64,000 nt of DNA from positions 1,798,001 through 1,862,000 of the forward strand of contig NZ_CP046453.1 in assembly GCF_009734405.1 (NCBI RefSeq), written 5' to 3'. Shown here piece after piece: positions 10,338-20,026 of the stretch; the stretch's first letter is position 1; each line of letters begins with the position of its first letter. This DNA is from Corynebacterium comes (GTDB taxonomy: Bacteria; Actinomycetota; Actinomycetes; Mycobacteriales; Mycobacteriaceae). Made by a program: the position numbers and the translations under genes. The notes under the pieces were generated by a model. That model saw only the letters and a list, made by a program, of their open reading frames with translations. It ran no database searches and was not told where the DNA came from.

Positions 10338-10545
10338 CGTCGTATCTACTTCCTTCACTCACGAATACTGGCGCGGCCTGCAGGGACGCATCATCTGCGC
10401 GGTACCACCCTGCTTGGGTACGCGGCTGCGCACCCCACTTCGTTCGTGGTGAAGGTCTCTCACGGTCCCACCCGTCCGGTTCTACTGGGCGCGAACGCCG
10501 TTCTTCCGGATGCTCTCCGGTGATGGCCGGATCATCGCTTCTGAC
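10338..10545 (-). promoter_or_regulatory. T-box leader of ileS with ultrashort stem I
   Basis: On the minus strand the leader contains a short hairpin CCGG-CCATCA-CCGG (10517-10530) whose loop holds an AUC isoleucine codon (10522-10524). Further on is the exact T-box motif AGGGTGGTACCGCG (10398-10411). This is the architecture described for actinobacterial ileS leaders with an ultrashort stem I, which sense uncharged tRNA-Ile and usually act on translation initiation. There is no U-tract terminator between the T-box and the Shine-Dalgarno at 10349-10355, which fits translational control. Confidence 0.88.
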
Positions 10546-10550
10546 TCGAC

Positions 10551-10556
10551 ACTATA
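10551..10556 (-). promoter_or_regulatory. -10 box of the ileS promoter
   Basis: TATAGT on the minus strand lies a few bases upstream of the first element of the T-box leader and just after the divIVA terminator. A start near 10545 would place the stem-I hairpin close to the RNA 5' end, as expected. No convincing -35 hexamer is visible. Confidence 0.6.
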
Positions 10557-10570
10557 CCCCAAAGCAGAAA

Positions 10571-10593
10571 CTCCCCGTCAGAGTGACGGGGAG
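10571..10593 (-). terminator. Rho-independent terminator after divIVA
   Basis: A perfect 10-bp inverted repeat (CTCCCCGTCA / TGACGGGGAG) with a 3-base loop lies 17 bases past the divIVA stop. It is followed on the minus strand by the T-rich stretch TTTCTGCTTT. It separates divIVA from the ileS promoter. Confidence 0.8.
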
Positions 10594-10610
10594 TTGTCGA
10601 TGCGTGCGGG

Positions 10611-11621
10611 CTAGTTCTGCTTGCCTGCGTCCGCGTTCGGTGCTGCGGAGCCGCGGGACTCCAGCTCGTCCAGCTGAGACTGCAGCAGGGTCTTGAGGCG
10701 GGTGCGGTACTCGCGCTCATAGACACGCAGCTCACTGATGCGGGTCTCCAGGGCCGTCTGCTGCTGCTTGACGGTCGCCATGATCTCGGTGTGCTTGCGC
10801 TCGGCGTCAGCCTGCAGAGCGTTCGCCTTCTCCTCGGCCTGACGAATCTGGGCCTCGGCGCGGGAGTTCGCCTGGTTGGTGGTCTCCTCGGCGCGCTTCT
10901 CGGCCTCGGCAACGAGCGCCTTGGCCTTGTTGTCCGCTTCGCTGATCTGCTGCTCGGCACGCTTCGCGGCGTCGGCGAGCTGGGCCTTGGCCTTGTTGTC
11001 TGCCTCGGACAGCTGGGCCTTGGCCTTGTTGTCCGCGTCGGAGAGCTGGCCCTCGGCTGCGGAGCGGGCCTCGTCGAGCATGGACCTGGACTCCGCCTGT
11101 GCCTCGGAGGTGAGGCGGTCCGCCATCTCCTGGGCGAGACCCAGGACCTTGGCTGCCTGCATGTGGGTGTCGACGGTGGCGGCACCCGAAGCCTGGACAG
11201 GGGCCGCGGCTGCAACGGCTGCCGCCTGCGGGGCGGTGGCCTGCTGCTTCTTCGCGGCCTCCGCCTCGGAACGGGCCTTGTCTGCGTCGGCCTTCGCCTT
11301 CTGCAGGTCGGCCTTGGCGGTCTTCGCCTCGGCCTCGGCCTTCTCGGTGGCCTTGCGGGCCTCACTCAGCTTGGCCTCGTACTCTTCGCGCACCTTGGCG
11401 TCGATCTCCTTACGGAGAGCTGCCTTGTCGACGCCGGTGGTGGTGGGTATGCCGCCATCCTCGAGACGCGAGCGGAGGTCATCATTGTCGTCCTGCAGCT
11501 GGGCGAGGGTGTCCTCGACGAGATCGAGGAACTGATCGACCTCATCCTCGTTGTAACCCCGCTTGCCGATCGGCGGCTTACTGAAAGCGACGTTGTGCAC
11601 ATCAGCTGGTGTCAGCGGCAT
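10611..11621 (-). CDS. divIVA: DivIVA / Wag31 polar growth protein
   Basis: The 336-residue coiled-coil protein marks cell poles and recruits the apical cell-wall machinery in Corynebacteriales, where it is usually essential. The conserved DivIVA membrane-binding N-terminus is present ([19 protein letters not shown], then [13 protein letters not shown]). The rest is an Ala/Glu/Lys-rich coiled coil containing three [12 protein letters not shown] repeats at about 190-245. The C-terminus is shorter and polar. GAAGGG lies upstream of the ATG. It has its own terminator and sits at the end of the division cluster after yggT. Confidence 0.95.
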   Translation of the reverse strand: MPLTPADVHNVAFSKPPIGKRGYNEDEVDQFLDLVEDTLAQLQDDNDDLRSRLEDGGIPTTTGVDKAALRKEIDAKVREEYEAKLSEARKATEKAEAEAKTAKADLQKAKADADKARSEAEAAKKQQATAPQAAAVAAAAPVQASGAATVDTHMQAAKVLGLAQEMADRLTSEAQAESRSMLDEARSAAEGQLSDADNKAKAQLSEADNKAKAQLADAAKRAEQQISEADNKAKALVAEAEKRAEETTNQANSRAEAQIRQAEEKANALQADAERKHTEIMATVKQQQTALETRISELRVYEREYRTRLKTLLQSQLDELESRGSAAPNADAGKQN

Positions 11622-11800
11622 TGGCGTTCCCTTCGAGTTTGTGGTGGCTCTTTAGGCCGGTGCGGTGCGACCCACACGAAGTTGTTTCTATTGATCGTAC
11701 GTTGAATGCTTGATCAAGTGTAACCCCGGAGGGGTCCGTACGGACGTCGGACACTCTAAATGTTTAGCGGAGGTTCAGATATGCGGCCACTCGGGCCCTG

Positions 11801-12094
11801 TCAGGACATGAAGACCTGGAGGACGATGACCCTCAACACCGAGAGAATGATGAAGAGCACGATGACGGACATGTCGAGCGACACATTTCCCAGACGCAGC
11901 GGCGGAATGACCCTGCGCAGGGCCTTGACCGGCGGATCGGTGATCATGAACAACGGCTCGGCGATGTAGACGAACCAGCGGGGAGGCTGGAAGTTCCGCG
12001 AGAACGACTGGATCATCTCGATCACGATCCGCGCGATGAGGATGAGAACGAAAATCTGGAGAATGACGTAAAGGACTGAACCGATGAGACTCAC
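11801..12094 (-). CDS. YggT family membrane protein
   Basis: The 97-residue protein has two hydrophobic segments flanking a conserved cytoplasmic stretch (IEMIQSFSRNF, PPRWFVYIAEP), the YggT signature. Homologues sit between sepF and divIVA in many Actinobacteria and are linked to division or envelope maintenance. I chose the GTG at 12094. The upstream ATG at 12121 lies in the tail of the sepF terminator and has no ribosome site, whereas TAGGCT at 12102-12107 places a transcription start almost on the GTG, suggesting a leaderless mRNA. Confidence 0.8.
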   Translation of the reverse strand: MSLIGSVLYVILQIFVLILIARIVIEMIQSFSRNFQPPRWFVYIAEPLFMITDPPVKALRRVIPPLRLGNVSLDMSVIVLFIILSVLRVIVLQVFMS

Positions 12095-12101
12095 GAGACC
12101 T

Positions 12102-12107
12102 GAGCCT
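12102..12107 (-). promoter_or_regulatory. Probable -10 box of a leaderless yggT transcript
   Basis: TAGGCT on the minus strand ends 7 bases before the GTG at 12094 and lies directly after the sepF terminator, so yggT needs its own promoter or readthrough. No good -35 is visible. Confidence 0.4.
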
Positions 12108-12121
12108 AGTGGCACTTCCAT

Positions 12122-12158
12122 GAAAAAAGATAGGCGCCCCGCCGGAAGCGGGACGCCT
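12122..12158 (-). terminator. Rho-independent terminator after sepF
   Basis: Arms at 12132-12142 and 12148-12158 pair over 11 positions with one G-U, followed on the minus strand by TCTTTTTTC. It begins about 15 bases after the sepF stop. Confidence 0.85.
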
Positions 12159-12173
12159 GTCGGGCCGGGCGGT

Positions 12174-12635
12174 TCAGCGGAGGCCGGATGCGCGCTCGAG
12201 CTCGATCTGACTGAAATTCGCACCCTCGGGGGTGATGGCGAAAACTCGACGATCGGTCTCCACGTGCTTTGACACGTTGATCATGCGGCCGCGCAGGGCG
12301 AAGCAGAGGCCGGCGGCGAAGTCGACGATGCGCTTATTGTCGCCGGGCTCCATGCGGGAGAGGTCGAAGACCACGGCGTCACCGTTGCGGAAGGGCTCAC
12401 CGATGTCGGCGGCCTGGTTGTAGGTGGTCACCTCGACGGCCACGAGCTTGGGCTCCGCGTAGCGGGGACGCTCCGGGTAATCCCAGTCACGGGTCGGCGC
12501 AGGTGCAGGCGCAGGTGCGTAAGCGGCGGAACCGCTGGAGCGGTATTCGCGGTCGTCGTCGTAGTAGGCGTCCTCGTGCTCCATGTCGACGGGAGTGAGG
12601 CCGAAGAACTCCTTGGCGTTCCTGATGATGGACAT
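12174..12635 (-). CDS. sepF: Cell division protein SepF
   Basis: The 152-residue SepF anchors FtsZ to the membrane. This role is especially important in Actinobacteria, which lack FtsA. The N-terminal helix MSIIRNAKEFFGL is the membrane anchor. An acidic and Pro/Ala-rich linker (about 20-65) follows, and then the conserved SepF core with DAVVFDLSRME and KRIVDFAAGL. GGGGAGGA precedes the ATG at 12635 and excludes the longer open frame. It lies downstream of yggS and ends at its own terminator. Confidence 0.94.
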   Translation of the reverse strand: MSIIRNAKEFFGLTPVDMEHEDAYYDDDREYRSSGSAAYAPAPAPAPTRDWDYPERPRYAEPKLVAVEVTTYNQAADIGEPFRNGDAVVFDLSRMEPGDNKRIVDFAAGLCFALRGRMINVSKHVETDRRVFAITPEGANFSQIELERASGLR

Positions 12636-12704
12636 ATGGTTTATCCTCCCCGGGAAGAATCCCGATGACGCAGCTGACACGAGGTTTTCGACGTTTGTTG
12701 TTCC

Positions 12705-13418
12705 CTAGGGTAGTGGCCTGGCGCCGAGCACACCAGTACCGACACGCACGATGTTCGAGCCCTGGGCCACGGCGTCCTCGAGATCGCCCGACATTCCGGC
12801 CGACAGTTCCATGGTTCGGCCGAGTCGCCGGGCCAGATCGTCGCACAGCCTTCTCGCCCGCGCGAAGACTGCCGCCGGATCCGCCCCCAGGGGCGGCACC
12901 ACCATGAGGCCGGCGAGCCGGAGGTTGCCGGCGGCTTCGACGGTGTCGGCGAGCTCCTCCAGGTCCGCTTCGGTCACGCCACCGCGGGCGGGGTCCCCGT
13001 CGGCGGAAAGCTGCAGGTAGACCGGCAGCTCACCGGAGGTGCGGTCGCCGCGCTCCAGGGCCAGTCCCACGCCATGGTCGAGCCCCTCCGCCAGGCGGAT
13101 CGAGTCGACGGAGTGGACACTGGCCGCCCATCGGGCGACGGAGTTCGCCTTCTTCGTCTGGACCTGCCCGATCATGTGGATGCGGGCGGTCGGCACCTCG
13201 GCGGCCTTGCTGCGGGCCTCCTGCTCCCGGTTCTCCGCGACGTCCATCGCGCCCAGTTCCACCAGGAGCTTCAGGTCCGAGGCGGGATGGAACTTGGTCA
13301 CCGGAAGGAGGCGGACGTCGGCGGGGTCACGGCCCGCTGCGGTGGCGGCGGCGTCGATACGCGCGCGGACGGCGGTGAGATTGGCGCGCAGTTCCTCGAG
13401 GCGGGTCACGGCAGCCAC
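12705..13418 (-). CDS. YggS/PROSC-family pyridoxal 5'-phosphate homeostasis protein
   Basis: The 237-residue protein of the YggS fold binds PLP without being a classical enzyme and buffers free PLP. The PLP lysine lies in LLPVTKFHPA (about residue 42). The motifs DVAENREQEA, HMIGQVQTKK and MSGDLEDAV are characteristic. The start overlaps pgeF by 13 bases; an alternative GTG at 13409 would give a 4-base GTGA overlap. The position between pgeF and sepF is standard in Actinobacteria. Confidence 0.92.
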   Translation of the reverse strand: MAAVTRLEELRANLTAVRARIDAAATAAGRDPADVRLLPVTKFHPASDLKLLVELGAMDVAENREQEARSKAAEVPTARIHMIGQVQTKKANSVARWAASVHSVDSIRLAEGLDHGVGLALERGDRTSGELPVYLQLSADGDPARGGVTEADLEELADTVEAAGNLRLAGLMVVPPLGADPAAVFARARRLCDDLARRLGRTMELSAGMSGDLEDAVAQGSNIVRVGTGVLGARPLP

Positions 13419-14137
13419 ACCAGCCCCGCCTGACGGCCGGTGAGACCCTCGCGGCGGTAGGAGAAGAAGTCGGGGTCCTCGATGGTGCAGCGCGGATCCG
13501 CCTCGATGTGCGTGACGCCCAGGCTCAGCAGCTGCCGTACCAGGCCCGCACGGACGTCGATGCCGGTGGTGCCCTTGCCGGTGCGCGTGCGGGAGCCCGG
13601 AAGATGCTTCTCCACGTCCGCGGCCATCTCCGGGGGCACCTCATAGTGCCGCCCGGAGGCGGCCGGGCCCAGCATGACCTGGATCGTGGCCGGGGTGGCG
13701 CCCAGCTCGACCATCTTCGCCACCGTGCGCTCGATGATCCCGTTGCGCGCGCCCATCCGGCCGGCGTGCGCCGCGGCGACGACGCCGTTGACGTGGTCGG
13801 CGAGCAGCACCGGCACGCAGTCAGCGACGAGCACCGCCAGGGCCAGGCCCTTCCGGGTGGTCACCACGGCGTCGGTCGCCTCGACGGGGCCCGGCTGCGG
13901 GCCGTCGACGAGCGCCACGTTGTTGGAGTGGACCTGCTCCATCCACACGATGTCGCCAGGGGCCAGGTCGAGCACTTCGGCGAGTCTGGAACGGTTGGCG
14001 GCGACGGCGTCGGGATCATCGCCGACGTGGTCGCCGAGATTGAATGATTCGTAGGGAGACGATGACGCCCCGCCCGCACGGGTGGTGAACACCATGCGGA
14101 CGGGGCGTGCAGCCTCGTTCTTTGTGCGCAGGGACAT
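13406..14137 (-). CDS. pgeF: Multicopper-oxidase-fold purine nucleoside phosphorylase/deaminase (YfiH/YlmD/LACC1 family)
   Basis: The 243-residue protein has the family's metal-site motifs: EQVHSNNV, VADCVPVLLAD and AAAHAGRMG. Proteins of this family cleave or deaminate purine nucleosides, and the E. coli member edits mis-incorporated residues in murein precursors, which suits its place directly after ftsZ. Ten bases separate it from ftsZ, and its 3' end overlaps yggS. The older label 'polyphenol oxidase' is probably wrong. No strong ribosome site is visible, so translation may be coupled to ftsZ. Confidence 0.88.
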   Translation of the reverse strand: MSLRTKNEAARPVRMVFTTRAGGASSSPYESFNLGDHVGDDPDAVAANRSRLAEVLDLAPGDIVWMEQVHSNNVALVDGPQPGPVEATDAVVTTRKGLALAVLVADCVPVLLADHVNGVVAAAHAGRMGARNGIIERTVAKMVELGATPATIQVMLGPAASGRHYEVPPEMAADVEKHLPGSRTRTGKGTTGIDVRAGLVRQLLSLGVTHIEADPRCTIEDPDFFSYRREGLTGRQAGLVWLP

Positions 14138-14147
14138 GCCCTAGAGA

Positions 14148-15332
14148 TTAGCGCAGGAAGTCAGGCACATCGAGGTCGTCGTCGTTACGGTCCTTGCGCT
14201 CCGGGCGGGAGGTCGTGAACAGACCGTTGCTGCCGCTGTTGCGGTGGTGATGGCGGCCGGGCACCTCTGCCGGTGCCTCCGCGGGCTTCTCGCGGTCCTC
14301 GAAGAGGCGGCCGCGGGACTCCTCCGGAGCCGGGGTCGGGTTCTCCGCCGGGGCCAGGGTGGCGGTGACCGCGGGCGGGTTGTTCTTGGCCGCGTCGAAA
14401 CCGGTGGCGATGATGGTCACGCGGACCTCGTCGCCGAGGTTGTCGTCGATGATCGTGCCGAAGATGATGTTGGCGTCCTCATCGCCCTTCTCCTGGACGA
14501 TGCTCATGGCCTCGTTGACCTCCATGAGGCCCAGGTCGGAGGCGCCGGCGACGGACAGCAGCAGGCCCTTCGCGCCCTCCATGGTGGACTCGAGCAGCGG
14601 CGAATTGATGGCCTGCATCGTCGCATCCATGACGCGGTTGTCGCCACGTGCGGAACCCACGCCCATGAGGGCGGAACCGGCGTCGGACATGACGGAGCGG
14701 ACGTCCGCGAAGTCCACGTTGATCACACCCGGGGTGACGATCAGATTGGTGATGCCCTGGACGCCGTTGTGCAGCACCTCGTCCGCGGCGCGGAAGGCCT
14801 CCATCATGGAGAGGGAGGAGTCACCCAGCTGGAGGAGGCGGTCGTTCGGAATGACTATCAGGGTGTCACAGACCTGGCGCAGCTCCTCGATGCCGGCCTC
14901 CGCCTGACGTGTACGACGCGGTCCCTCGAACTTGAAGGGCTTGGTCACGACGCCGACGGTCAGGGCGCCGAGCTTCTTCGCGATGCCCGCGACCACAGGT
15001 GCCGCACCGGTACCGGTGCCACCTCCCTCGCCGGCGGTGACGAAGACCATGTCCGCACCCTTGAGGGTCTCCTCGATCTCGGACTTGTGGTCCTCAGCGG
15101 AGGTGCGGCCAACCTCCGGGTTGGCTCCGGCGCCCAGGCCACGGGTGGCCTCGCGGCCGATGTCGAGCTTGGTGTCCGCGTCAGAAAAGAGCAGTGCCTG
15201 GGAGTCAGTGTTGATTGCGACGAACTCGACACCCTTCAGCCCCTCTTCGATCATGCGGTTGACGGCGTTGACGCCGCCGCCGCCGACGCCGACGACCTTG
15301 ATGACGGCGAGGTAGTTGTTCGGTGAGGTCAT
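14148..15332 (-). CDS. ftsZ: Cell division GTPase FtsZ
   Basis: The 394-residue tubulin homologue forms the Z ring. It has the tubulin signature [12 protein letters not shown], the N-terminal nucleotide-binding [15 protein letters not shown], and a C-terminal tail ending [11 protein letters not shown], the peptide that binds partners such as SepF. A disordered linker of about 65 residues, with an HHH run, precedes the tail. The ATG at 15332 matches the family N-terminus [17 protein letters not shown] and has GAAAGG upstream, so the longer frame to 15422 is not used. Confidence 0.97.
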   Translation of the reverse strand: MTSPNNYLAVIKVVGVGGGGVNAVNRMIEEGLKGVEFVAINTDSQALLFSDADTKLDIGREATRGLGAGANPEVGRTSAEDHKSEIEETLKGADMVFVTAGEGGGTGTGAAPVVAGIAKKLGALTVGVVTKPFKFEGPRRTRQAEAGIEELRQVCDTLIVIPNDRLLQLGDSSLSMMEAFRAADEVLHNGVQGITNLIVTPGVINVDFADVRSVMSDAGSALMGVGSARGDNRVMDATMQAINSPLLESTMEGAKGLLLSVAGASDLGLMEVNEAMSIVQEKGDEDANIIFGTIIDDNLGDEVRVTIIATGFDAAKNNPPAVTATLAPAENPTPAPEESRGRLFEDREKPAEAPAEVPGRHHHRNSGSNGLFTTSRPERKDRNDDDLDVPDFLR

Positions 15333-15452
15333 TGGTTCTGGCCGCGCCTTTCGGGGAGTGAATTGGTTATTGAACGAGGTTGCATCCATCATGGGCCACC
15401 GGCCACCGAATTCGAGGGACATTCGGGCGGCGTGTCCATAGTCTCAACCTCT

Positions 15453-15458
15453 ACTTTA
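15453..15458 (-). promoter_or_regulatory. Possible internal promoter (-10) upstream of ftsZ
   Basis: The 145-base gap between ftsQ and ftsZ, unusually long for this cluster, contains TAAAGT on the minus strand. It is framed by the inverted AACC...GGTT (AACCCTAAAGTAGAGGTT). A separate ftsZ promoter here would be normal. The assignment is by eye only. Confidence 0.35.
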
Positions 15459-15477
15459 GGGTTGTTGACGTGCGGGT

Positions 15478-16125
15478 TTAGCGCACCGTGACCATCTCCG
15501 GGTTCGACACGTTCCAGTGCTGACCCTCGCGCTGAATCACGGTCTGCATCGCCAGGGCCTTGTCGTGATTGCTTTCCGACGCCCCCCAGTACACCGTCCG
15601 CCCGTCATCCAGATGGAGGGTCAGTTCGTGGGGGCCCGCCGCATCCACCGAGGAGACCATGAGGCGGACATGCTCCGGCAGTGCGGTCACCACGTCGGCG
15701 ATTCCGCGGAAGGAATCCACGTCACCGGTCACCTCCACCGAATCCGCCGACGGGACGTCGATGACGAAGGGCACACCATCCTCGTCGATGAGATGCTCAC
15801 CGTCGGCCTCACGGGTGAACAGCACCGCCCGACGCTCGATGATCTCCACACGCAGGGTGCCGGGCCAGCCGCGGGAAACCGTCGCACTGTGCACCCAGGG
15901 CAGCTCGGCCACCCCGCGTGCCGCCCGGGAGGCGTCCACCCGGGCGAGGTTGTCGCCCTCCGCCACACCCGTGGCGCCGACCACCTGTTCCTCCGGCATG
16001 CGGGTGCTCCCGGTGATCTCGAAGCCGGAGACCCGCATGACGGGGAACACCCACACCAGGCCCAGGACGAGCAGCAGCGCCAGAATGAGCGCAACCACTG
16101 CCGTGACAATCCTTTTCCGTGACAT
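15478..16125 (-). CDS. ftsQ: Cell division protein FtsQ
   Basis: The 215-residue bitopic protein has a basic start (MSRKRIV), one membrane helix (about 8-30), a POTRA domain beginning MRVSGFEITGSTRMPEEQVV, and a beta domain (TLRVEIIERRAVLF onward). It links FtsW/FtsI to the divisome. The ATG at 16125 shares one base with the murC stop (TGATG); a GTG one codon earlier is also possible. Length is typical for Corynebacterium. Confidence 0.93.
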   Translation of the reverse strand: MSRKRIVTAVVALILALLLVLGLVWVFPVMRVSGFEITGSTRMPEEQVVGATGVAEGDNLARVDASRAARGVAELPWVHSATVSRGWPGTLRVEIIERRAVLFTREADGEHLIDEDGVPFVIDVPSADSVEVTGDVDSFRGIADVVTALPEHVRLMVSSVDAAGPHELTLHLDDGRTVYWGASESNHDKALAMQTVIQREGQHWNVSNPEMVTVR

Positions 16126-17552
16126 CACTCGTCCAGGACACCCAGGATCTCGCCGGCCAGGAGGGTGACGTCACCGGCGCCCATCGTGAGCACCAGATCG
16201 CCCTCCTTCACCAGGCCACGGACAGTTTCGGGGGCGCGGGAGAAGTCCGGCTCGTAGGCGACCTTCTCCGCGGTCATCGAGTCGGTGATGATCCGGGAGC
16301 TGACACCCTCGACAGGCTTCTCGCGGGCACCGAAGATGTCGAGGACGACGGCGGCGTCGGCAAGCGACAACGCCGCCGCGAACTCCTCGGCGAACTCGAT
16401 GGTGCGCGAGTACAGGTGTGGCTGGAAAACGACGGTGACCCGTGCGCCCTCGCCCTCCGCCTCGACCTTCTGGCGGGCGGCCTGCAGAACGGCGGTAACC
16501 TCGGTCGGATGGTGTGCGTAGTCATCGTAGACGCGCACGCCACCGGCGGTGCCCCGGTACTCGAAACGGCGTCGCACACCGTTGAAGTCACTCAGCCCCT
16601 CGGCGAGAAGAGTGAGGTCCCCACCCGCGAGCTGGCCGGCCAGCAGCGCACCGGCACCGTTGAGCACCATGTGATGGCCCGGAATCTGCAGGTTGACGGA
16701 GAGATCGACGGACCCGAATCGGACCTGTGCGACCGAACCTTCATCGGTGACCTCAGAGCTGAGGATCTCCGCGCCCAACGGAATCTGCGGGTGAAGCTCG
16801 GCGGCGGCGGTGGTGCCGTAACCGAGGACCCGGAGACCGCGCCCGATGCAACGTTCGCCGAGAGTCGCGGCATGGACGTCGTCGAGGCAGACCACCAGAT
16901 GGCCGTCCGGGGAGATGCGGTCGGCGAAGTCGTCGAAGACCTGGTGGTAGGCCTGGGCGGTACCGAAGTAGTCGAGGTGATCAGGCTCGATGTTGGTCAC
17001 CACCGCGATGTCAGGGGAATAACGCAGCAGAGAGGCGTCCGACTCGTCGGCCTCCGCGACGAAGCTGTCACCGGTGCCGTGGTGGGCGTTGGTGCCGGAA
17101 CGGTTGAGCTGACCGCCGATGGCGAAGCTGGGATCCATGCCCGCAGCCTGCATCGCGGCCACCGCCATCGAGGTGGTGGACGTCTTGCCGTGCGTGCCGG
17201 CGAAAAGCACCTGGCGGTAACCGCTCATCAGCTCACCCAGCAGATCCGAGCGGCGGATCACCGGAATACCCAGCTCGCCGGCTGCGACCATCTCCGGGTT
17301 GTCCGTCGGGATGGCGGCGAAGGACACGACGACCACCGTGGGTGGATCACCTGCCAGAGTGAGGTTGGCCGCGTCGTGTCCCACGGCGACGTGCGCACCG
17401 GCGGACCGCAGGGCCCGGACGGGGCGGGAGTCCTTCACGTCGGAACCGGTGACCACCGCACCCCGGTCGAGCAGGATTCGGGCGACGCCGGACATGCCGG
17501 AACCGCCGATGCCGATGAGGTGGACTCGGGACAGGTCAACAGAGGCGGTCAC
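16125..17552 (-). CDS. murC: UDP-N-acetylmuramate-L-alanine ligase
   Basis: The 475-residue ATP-dependent ligase adds L-Ala to UDP-MurNAc. The Rossmann start is [14 protein letters not shown], the P-loop is GTHGKTSTT (about residue 118), and the Mur-ligase motifs [10 protein letters not shown] and NIEPDHLD follow. It is placed between murG and ftsQ in the standard order. Confidence 0.97.
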   Translation of the reverse strand: MTASVDLSRVHLIGIGGSGMSGVARILLDRGAVVTGSDVKDSRPVRALRSAGAHVAVGHDAANLTLAGDPPTVVVVSFAAIPTDNPEMVAAGELGIPVIRRSDLLGELMSGYRQVLFAGTHGKTSTTSMAVAAMQAAGMDPSFAIGGQLNRSGTNAHHGTGDSFVAEADESDASLLRYSPDIAVVTNIEPDHLDYFGTAQAYHQVFDDFADRISPDGHLVVCLDDVHAATLGERCIGRGLRVLGYGTTAAAELHPQIPLGAEILSSEVTDEGSVAQVRFGSVDLSVNLQIPGHHMVLNGAGALLAGQLAGGDLTLLAEGLSDFNGVRRRFEYRGTAGGVRVYDDYAHHPTEVTAVLQAARQKVEAEGEGARVTVVFQPHLYSRTIEFAEEFAAALSLADAAVVLDIFGAREKPVEGVSSRIITDSMTAEKVAYEPDFSRAPETVRGLVKEGDLVLTMGAGDVTLLAGEILGVLDE

Positions 17553-17587
17553 GGACTTCAGGCTCCTGGGTATGAGGGATGAATGAT

Positions 17588-18670
17588 CTATTTTACTGCG
17601 GCGGCGATCGCGTCAGCGAGATGAGCTGCGGTGTCCCCGACGGAGTGACCCCGGGCGGCAGCCCGCATGGTGGCCAGCAGCTCATCGTCACCGAGGATCT
17701 CGCTGGCCTCGGCGATCAGACGTTCAGAGGTCAGCTCGGCGTCGTCGACGATTCGGGCAGCGCCCGCCGCGACGACGTCCGCCGCGTTGAGTGCCTGCTC
17801 ACCGTTGCCGTGCGGCAGGGGGACGTACACGGCAGGCAGGCCGGAAGCCGTCACCTCGGCGACCGTCATCGCACCGGAGCGGCACACGACCAGGTCCGCG
17901 ACGGCGTACGCGGCGGCCATGTCCTCGATGTAGGGCAGGGCGACGTAGTGCTCGTGCGGGGACGGTGCGGTGTTGCGCTTACCGTAGGCGTGCAACACCT
18001 GGAAGCCTCCCTCGCCGGTGAGCGTGTCGACGGCACCCGCCACCACCCGGTTCAGGCTCACCGCGCCCTGCGACCCGCCTGTGACCAGCAGCGTCCTGCG
18101 TTCCGGCGCCAGACCCCACTGCTCGCGGGCGCGTTCGACCGCGGCGTGGGAGTCGCCGGTGCGCAGCCCGGAACGCACCGGGATGCCGACGACCTCGCCG
18201 GGCATCCCCGAGCCGGCCACCGCGTTGAAGCCGGTGCCGCCGAGCCGTTCGCCGAGCTTGTTGGCGATGCCGGCGCGGGCGTTGGCCTCATGGACGAAGA
18301 ACGGGATGCCGAGCGTCCGGGCCGCCAGATACGCGGGCGCAGAAACGTAGCCGCCGAATCCGATCAGGGCGTCGGCCTTGACCTCACGAAGGATCCCCCG
18401 GGCCTGTCGCACTGCGTTGACCAGCCGGAAGGGCAGCTTGAGCAGGTCAAGACTGGGACGACGCGGCACCGGCACCGGGTCGATGAACCGGAGGTCGAAA
18501 CCGCGGGCCGGGACGAGGTCACGTTCCAGACCACGCGGAGTCCCCAGCGCCGTCACGGTGGCACCGTGGCGCTCGACGAGGGCCTCGGCCACCGCCAGCG
18601 CCGGCTCGATGTGGCCGGCGGTTCCTCCCCCGGCGACGACCACACTCAGGGTCTCATTCGATGCGGGCAT
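17588..18670 (-). CDS. murG: UDP-GlcNAc:lipid I N-acetylglucosaminyltransferase
   Basis: The 360-residue GT28 transferase makes lipid II at the inner face of the membrane. The N-terminal loop [16 protein letters not shown] and the later [12 protein letters not shown] and [12 protein letters not shown] motifs match MurG. Three bases separate it from ftsW upstream and 35 from murC downstream. Confidence 0.97.
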   Translation of the reverse strand: MPASNETLSVVVAGGGTAGHIEPALAVAEALVERHGATVTALGTPRGLERDLVPARGFDLRFIDPVPVPRRPSLDLLKLPFRLVNAVRQARGILREVKADALIGFGGYVSAPAYLAARTLGIPFFVHEANARAGIANKLGERLGGTGFNAVAGSGMPGEVVGIPVRSGLRTGDSHAAVERAREQWGLAPERRTLLVTGGSQGAVSLNRVVAGAVDTLTGEGGFQVLHAYGKRNTAPSPHEHYVALPYIEDMAAAYAVADLVVCRSGAMTVAEVTASGLPAVYVPLPHGNGEQALNAADVVAAGAARIVDDAELTSERLIAEASEILGDDELLATMRAAARGHSVGDTAAHLADAIAAAVK

Positions 18671-18673
18671 GAA

Positions 18674-20026
18674 TCACCGTCTCCTGTCGTGAGTGGGCCG
18701 ATTACGTTGTCTGACGCTACCAGTGACCGGCTCACCGAACCTGGTCCGGGCGTTGCGGCGCTCGCGGGTGGACCGTACCGGGCGCGGGGCAGGCTCCGGC
18801 AGGAAGAAGATCCGGTCGAAGAGCGGACGACCGTAGGACTGCATCCCGGACACCGCCTCCGGCTCGTGACGGGCCACCGAGGCCAGCAGACCCATGGAGC
18901 CCAGGGTGATGATGGCGGAGGTGCCACCGGCGGAGATCATCGGAAGCTGGATACCGGTGACCGGCAGCAGACCGACGACGTAGCCGATGTTGATGAAGGC
19001 CTGGGACACCACGCCTGCGGTCAGCGCGGCGGCCATCAACGACTGGAACTGGTTCTGCGCGCGGAGGGCGGTACGGAAACCGAAGTAGCCGAGGGCCGCG
19101 AACAGGATGATCACCAGCGCCCCGCCCCACAGGCCGAGCTCCTCGCCGATGATGGCGAAAATGAAGTCGTTCTTCGCCTCGGGCAGGTAGAACCACTTGG
19201 CGCGGGACTGGCCGAGGCCGACGCCGAAGACGGAGCCGTCGGCGAGCGAGAGGAAGCCCTGGTAGGACTGGAACGCCGTGCCCTGGGTGTCCTCGAAACG
19301 GCCGAAGAGGGCGTCGAAGTAGACGTGGAAACGGTTGGATCGGAAACCGCCGGAGAAGAAGACGAACAGCATGCCCACCAGGGCGAGGGCGCCGGCCGCG
19401 AAGATGAACCGCATGTCCACACCCGCGAACAGGAGGGTGAACATGGCCACCAGCGCGAAGCTCATGGTCATGCCGAGGTCGCCCTGCACGCCGATGAGGA
19501 AGGTCATCAGCCCCGCCACGGCGGTGTAGACGGTGAAGGGGCTGCGCAGCGTGATCATGGCGTTGCGCCTGTCCGCCAGGTAGCCCGCACCCCATACCGC
19601 GATGGCCACCTTCGCCAGCTCGGAGGGCTGCAGGCCGATCGAACCCACACGGATCCACGACTGGGAGCCGACCTCCTCGGAACCACTGCCGATACCCGGG
19701 ATGAGCACCAGGACCAGCAGCACGAGCGACACCAGCATCAACCAGGGCGACATCCGCCGGATCACCGCGGGTCGGACCCGCAGCGCCAGCCAGAAGGCGA
19801 AGAGGCCGATGAGGACCATGAGCCCCTGCCGGAGGGACTGGCCCCAGACAGTCGAGCCCTCGATGACCGACCAGGTCATCGAGGACGACATGACCATGAC
19901 CACGCCGATACCTGTGAGGAGGAAGACCACGGAGCGGATCATGAAGTAGTCGAGGCCCGGCCGGGAATCCATCGTCTTGTGCCAGGCGCTGTGCCACTTC
20001 GTGAACATTCCGGCGCTGGTGCTCAT
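18674..20026 (-). CDS. ftsW: Lipid II polymerase FtsW (SEDS family)
   Basis: The 450-residue SEDS glycosyltransferase has about ten membrane helices and polymerises septal glycan with FtsI. Typical motifs are QGDLGM, the extracellular FIFAIIGEELGL, and GIQLPMISAGGTS. It has a long basic cytoplasmic tail (last ~60 residues, many Arg and Pro). Its ATG overlaps the murD stop by 4 bases. Confidence 0.96.
   Translation of the reverse strand: MSTSAGMFTKWHSAWHKTMDSRPGLDYFMIRSVVFLLTGIGVVMVMSSSMTWSVIEGSTVWGQSLRQGLMVLIGLFAFWLALRVRPAVIRRMSPWLMLVSLVLLVLVLIPGIGSGSEEVGSQSWIRVGSIGLQPSELAKVAIAVWGAGYLADRRNAMITLRSPFTVYTAVAGLMTFLIGVQGDLGMTMSFALVAMFTLLFAGVDMRFIFAAGALALVGMLFVFFSGGFRSNRFHVYFDALFGRFEDTQGTAFQSYQGFLSLADGSVFGVGLGQSRAKWFYLPEAKNDFIFAIIGEELGLWGGALVIILFAALGYFGFRTALRAQNQFQSLMAAALTAGVVSQAFINIGYVVGLLPVTGIQLPMISAGGTSAIITLGSMGLLASVARHEPEAVSGMQSYGRPLFDRIFFLPEPAPRPVRSTRERRNARTRFGEPVTGSVRQRNRPTHDRRR

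Noticed and set aside
8454..10523. 689-codon plus-strand frame opposite ileS
   Set aside because: Antisense shadow of ileS and its T-box leader; no family motifs.
10791..11705. Leu/Gly-rich plus-strand frame opposite divIVA
   Set aside because: Apparent hydrophobicity comes from the reverse complement of the Ala/Glu/Lys coiled-coil codons.
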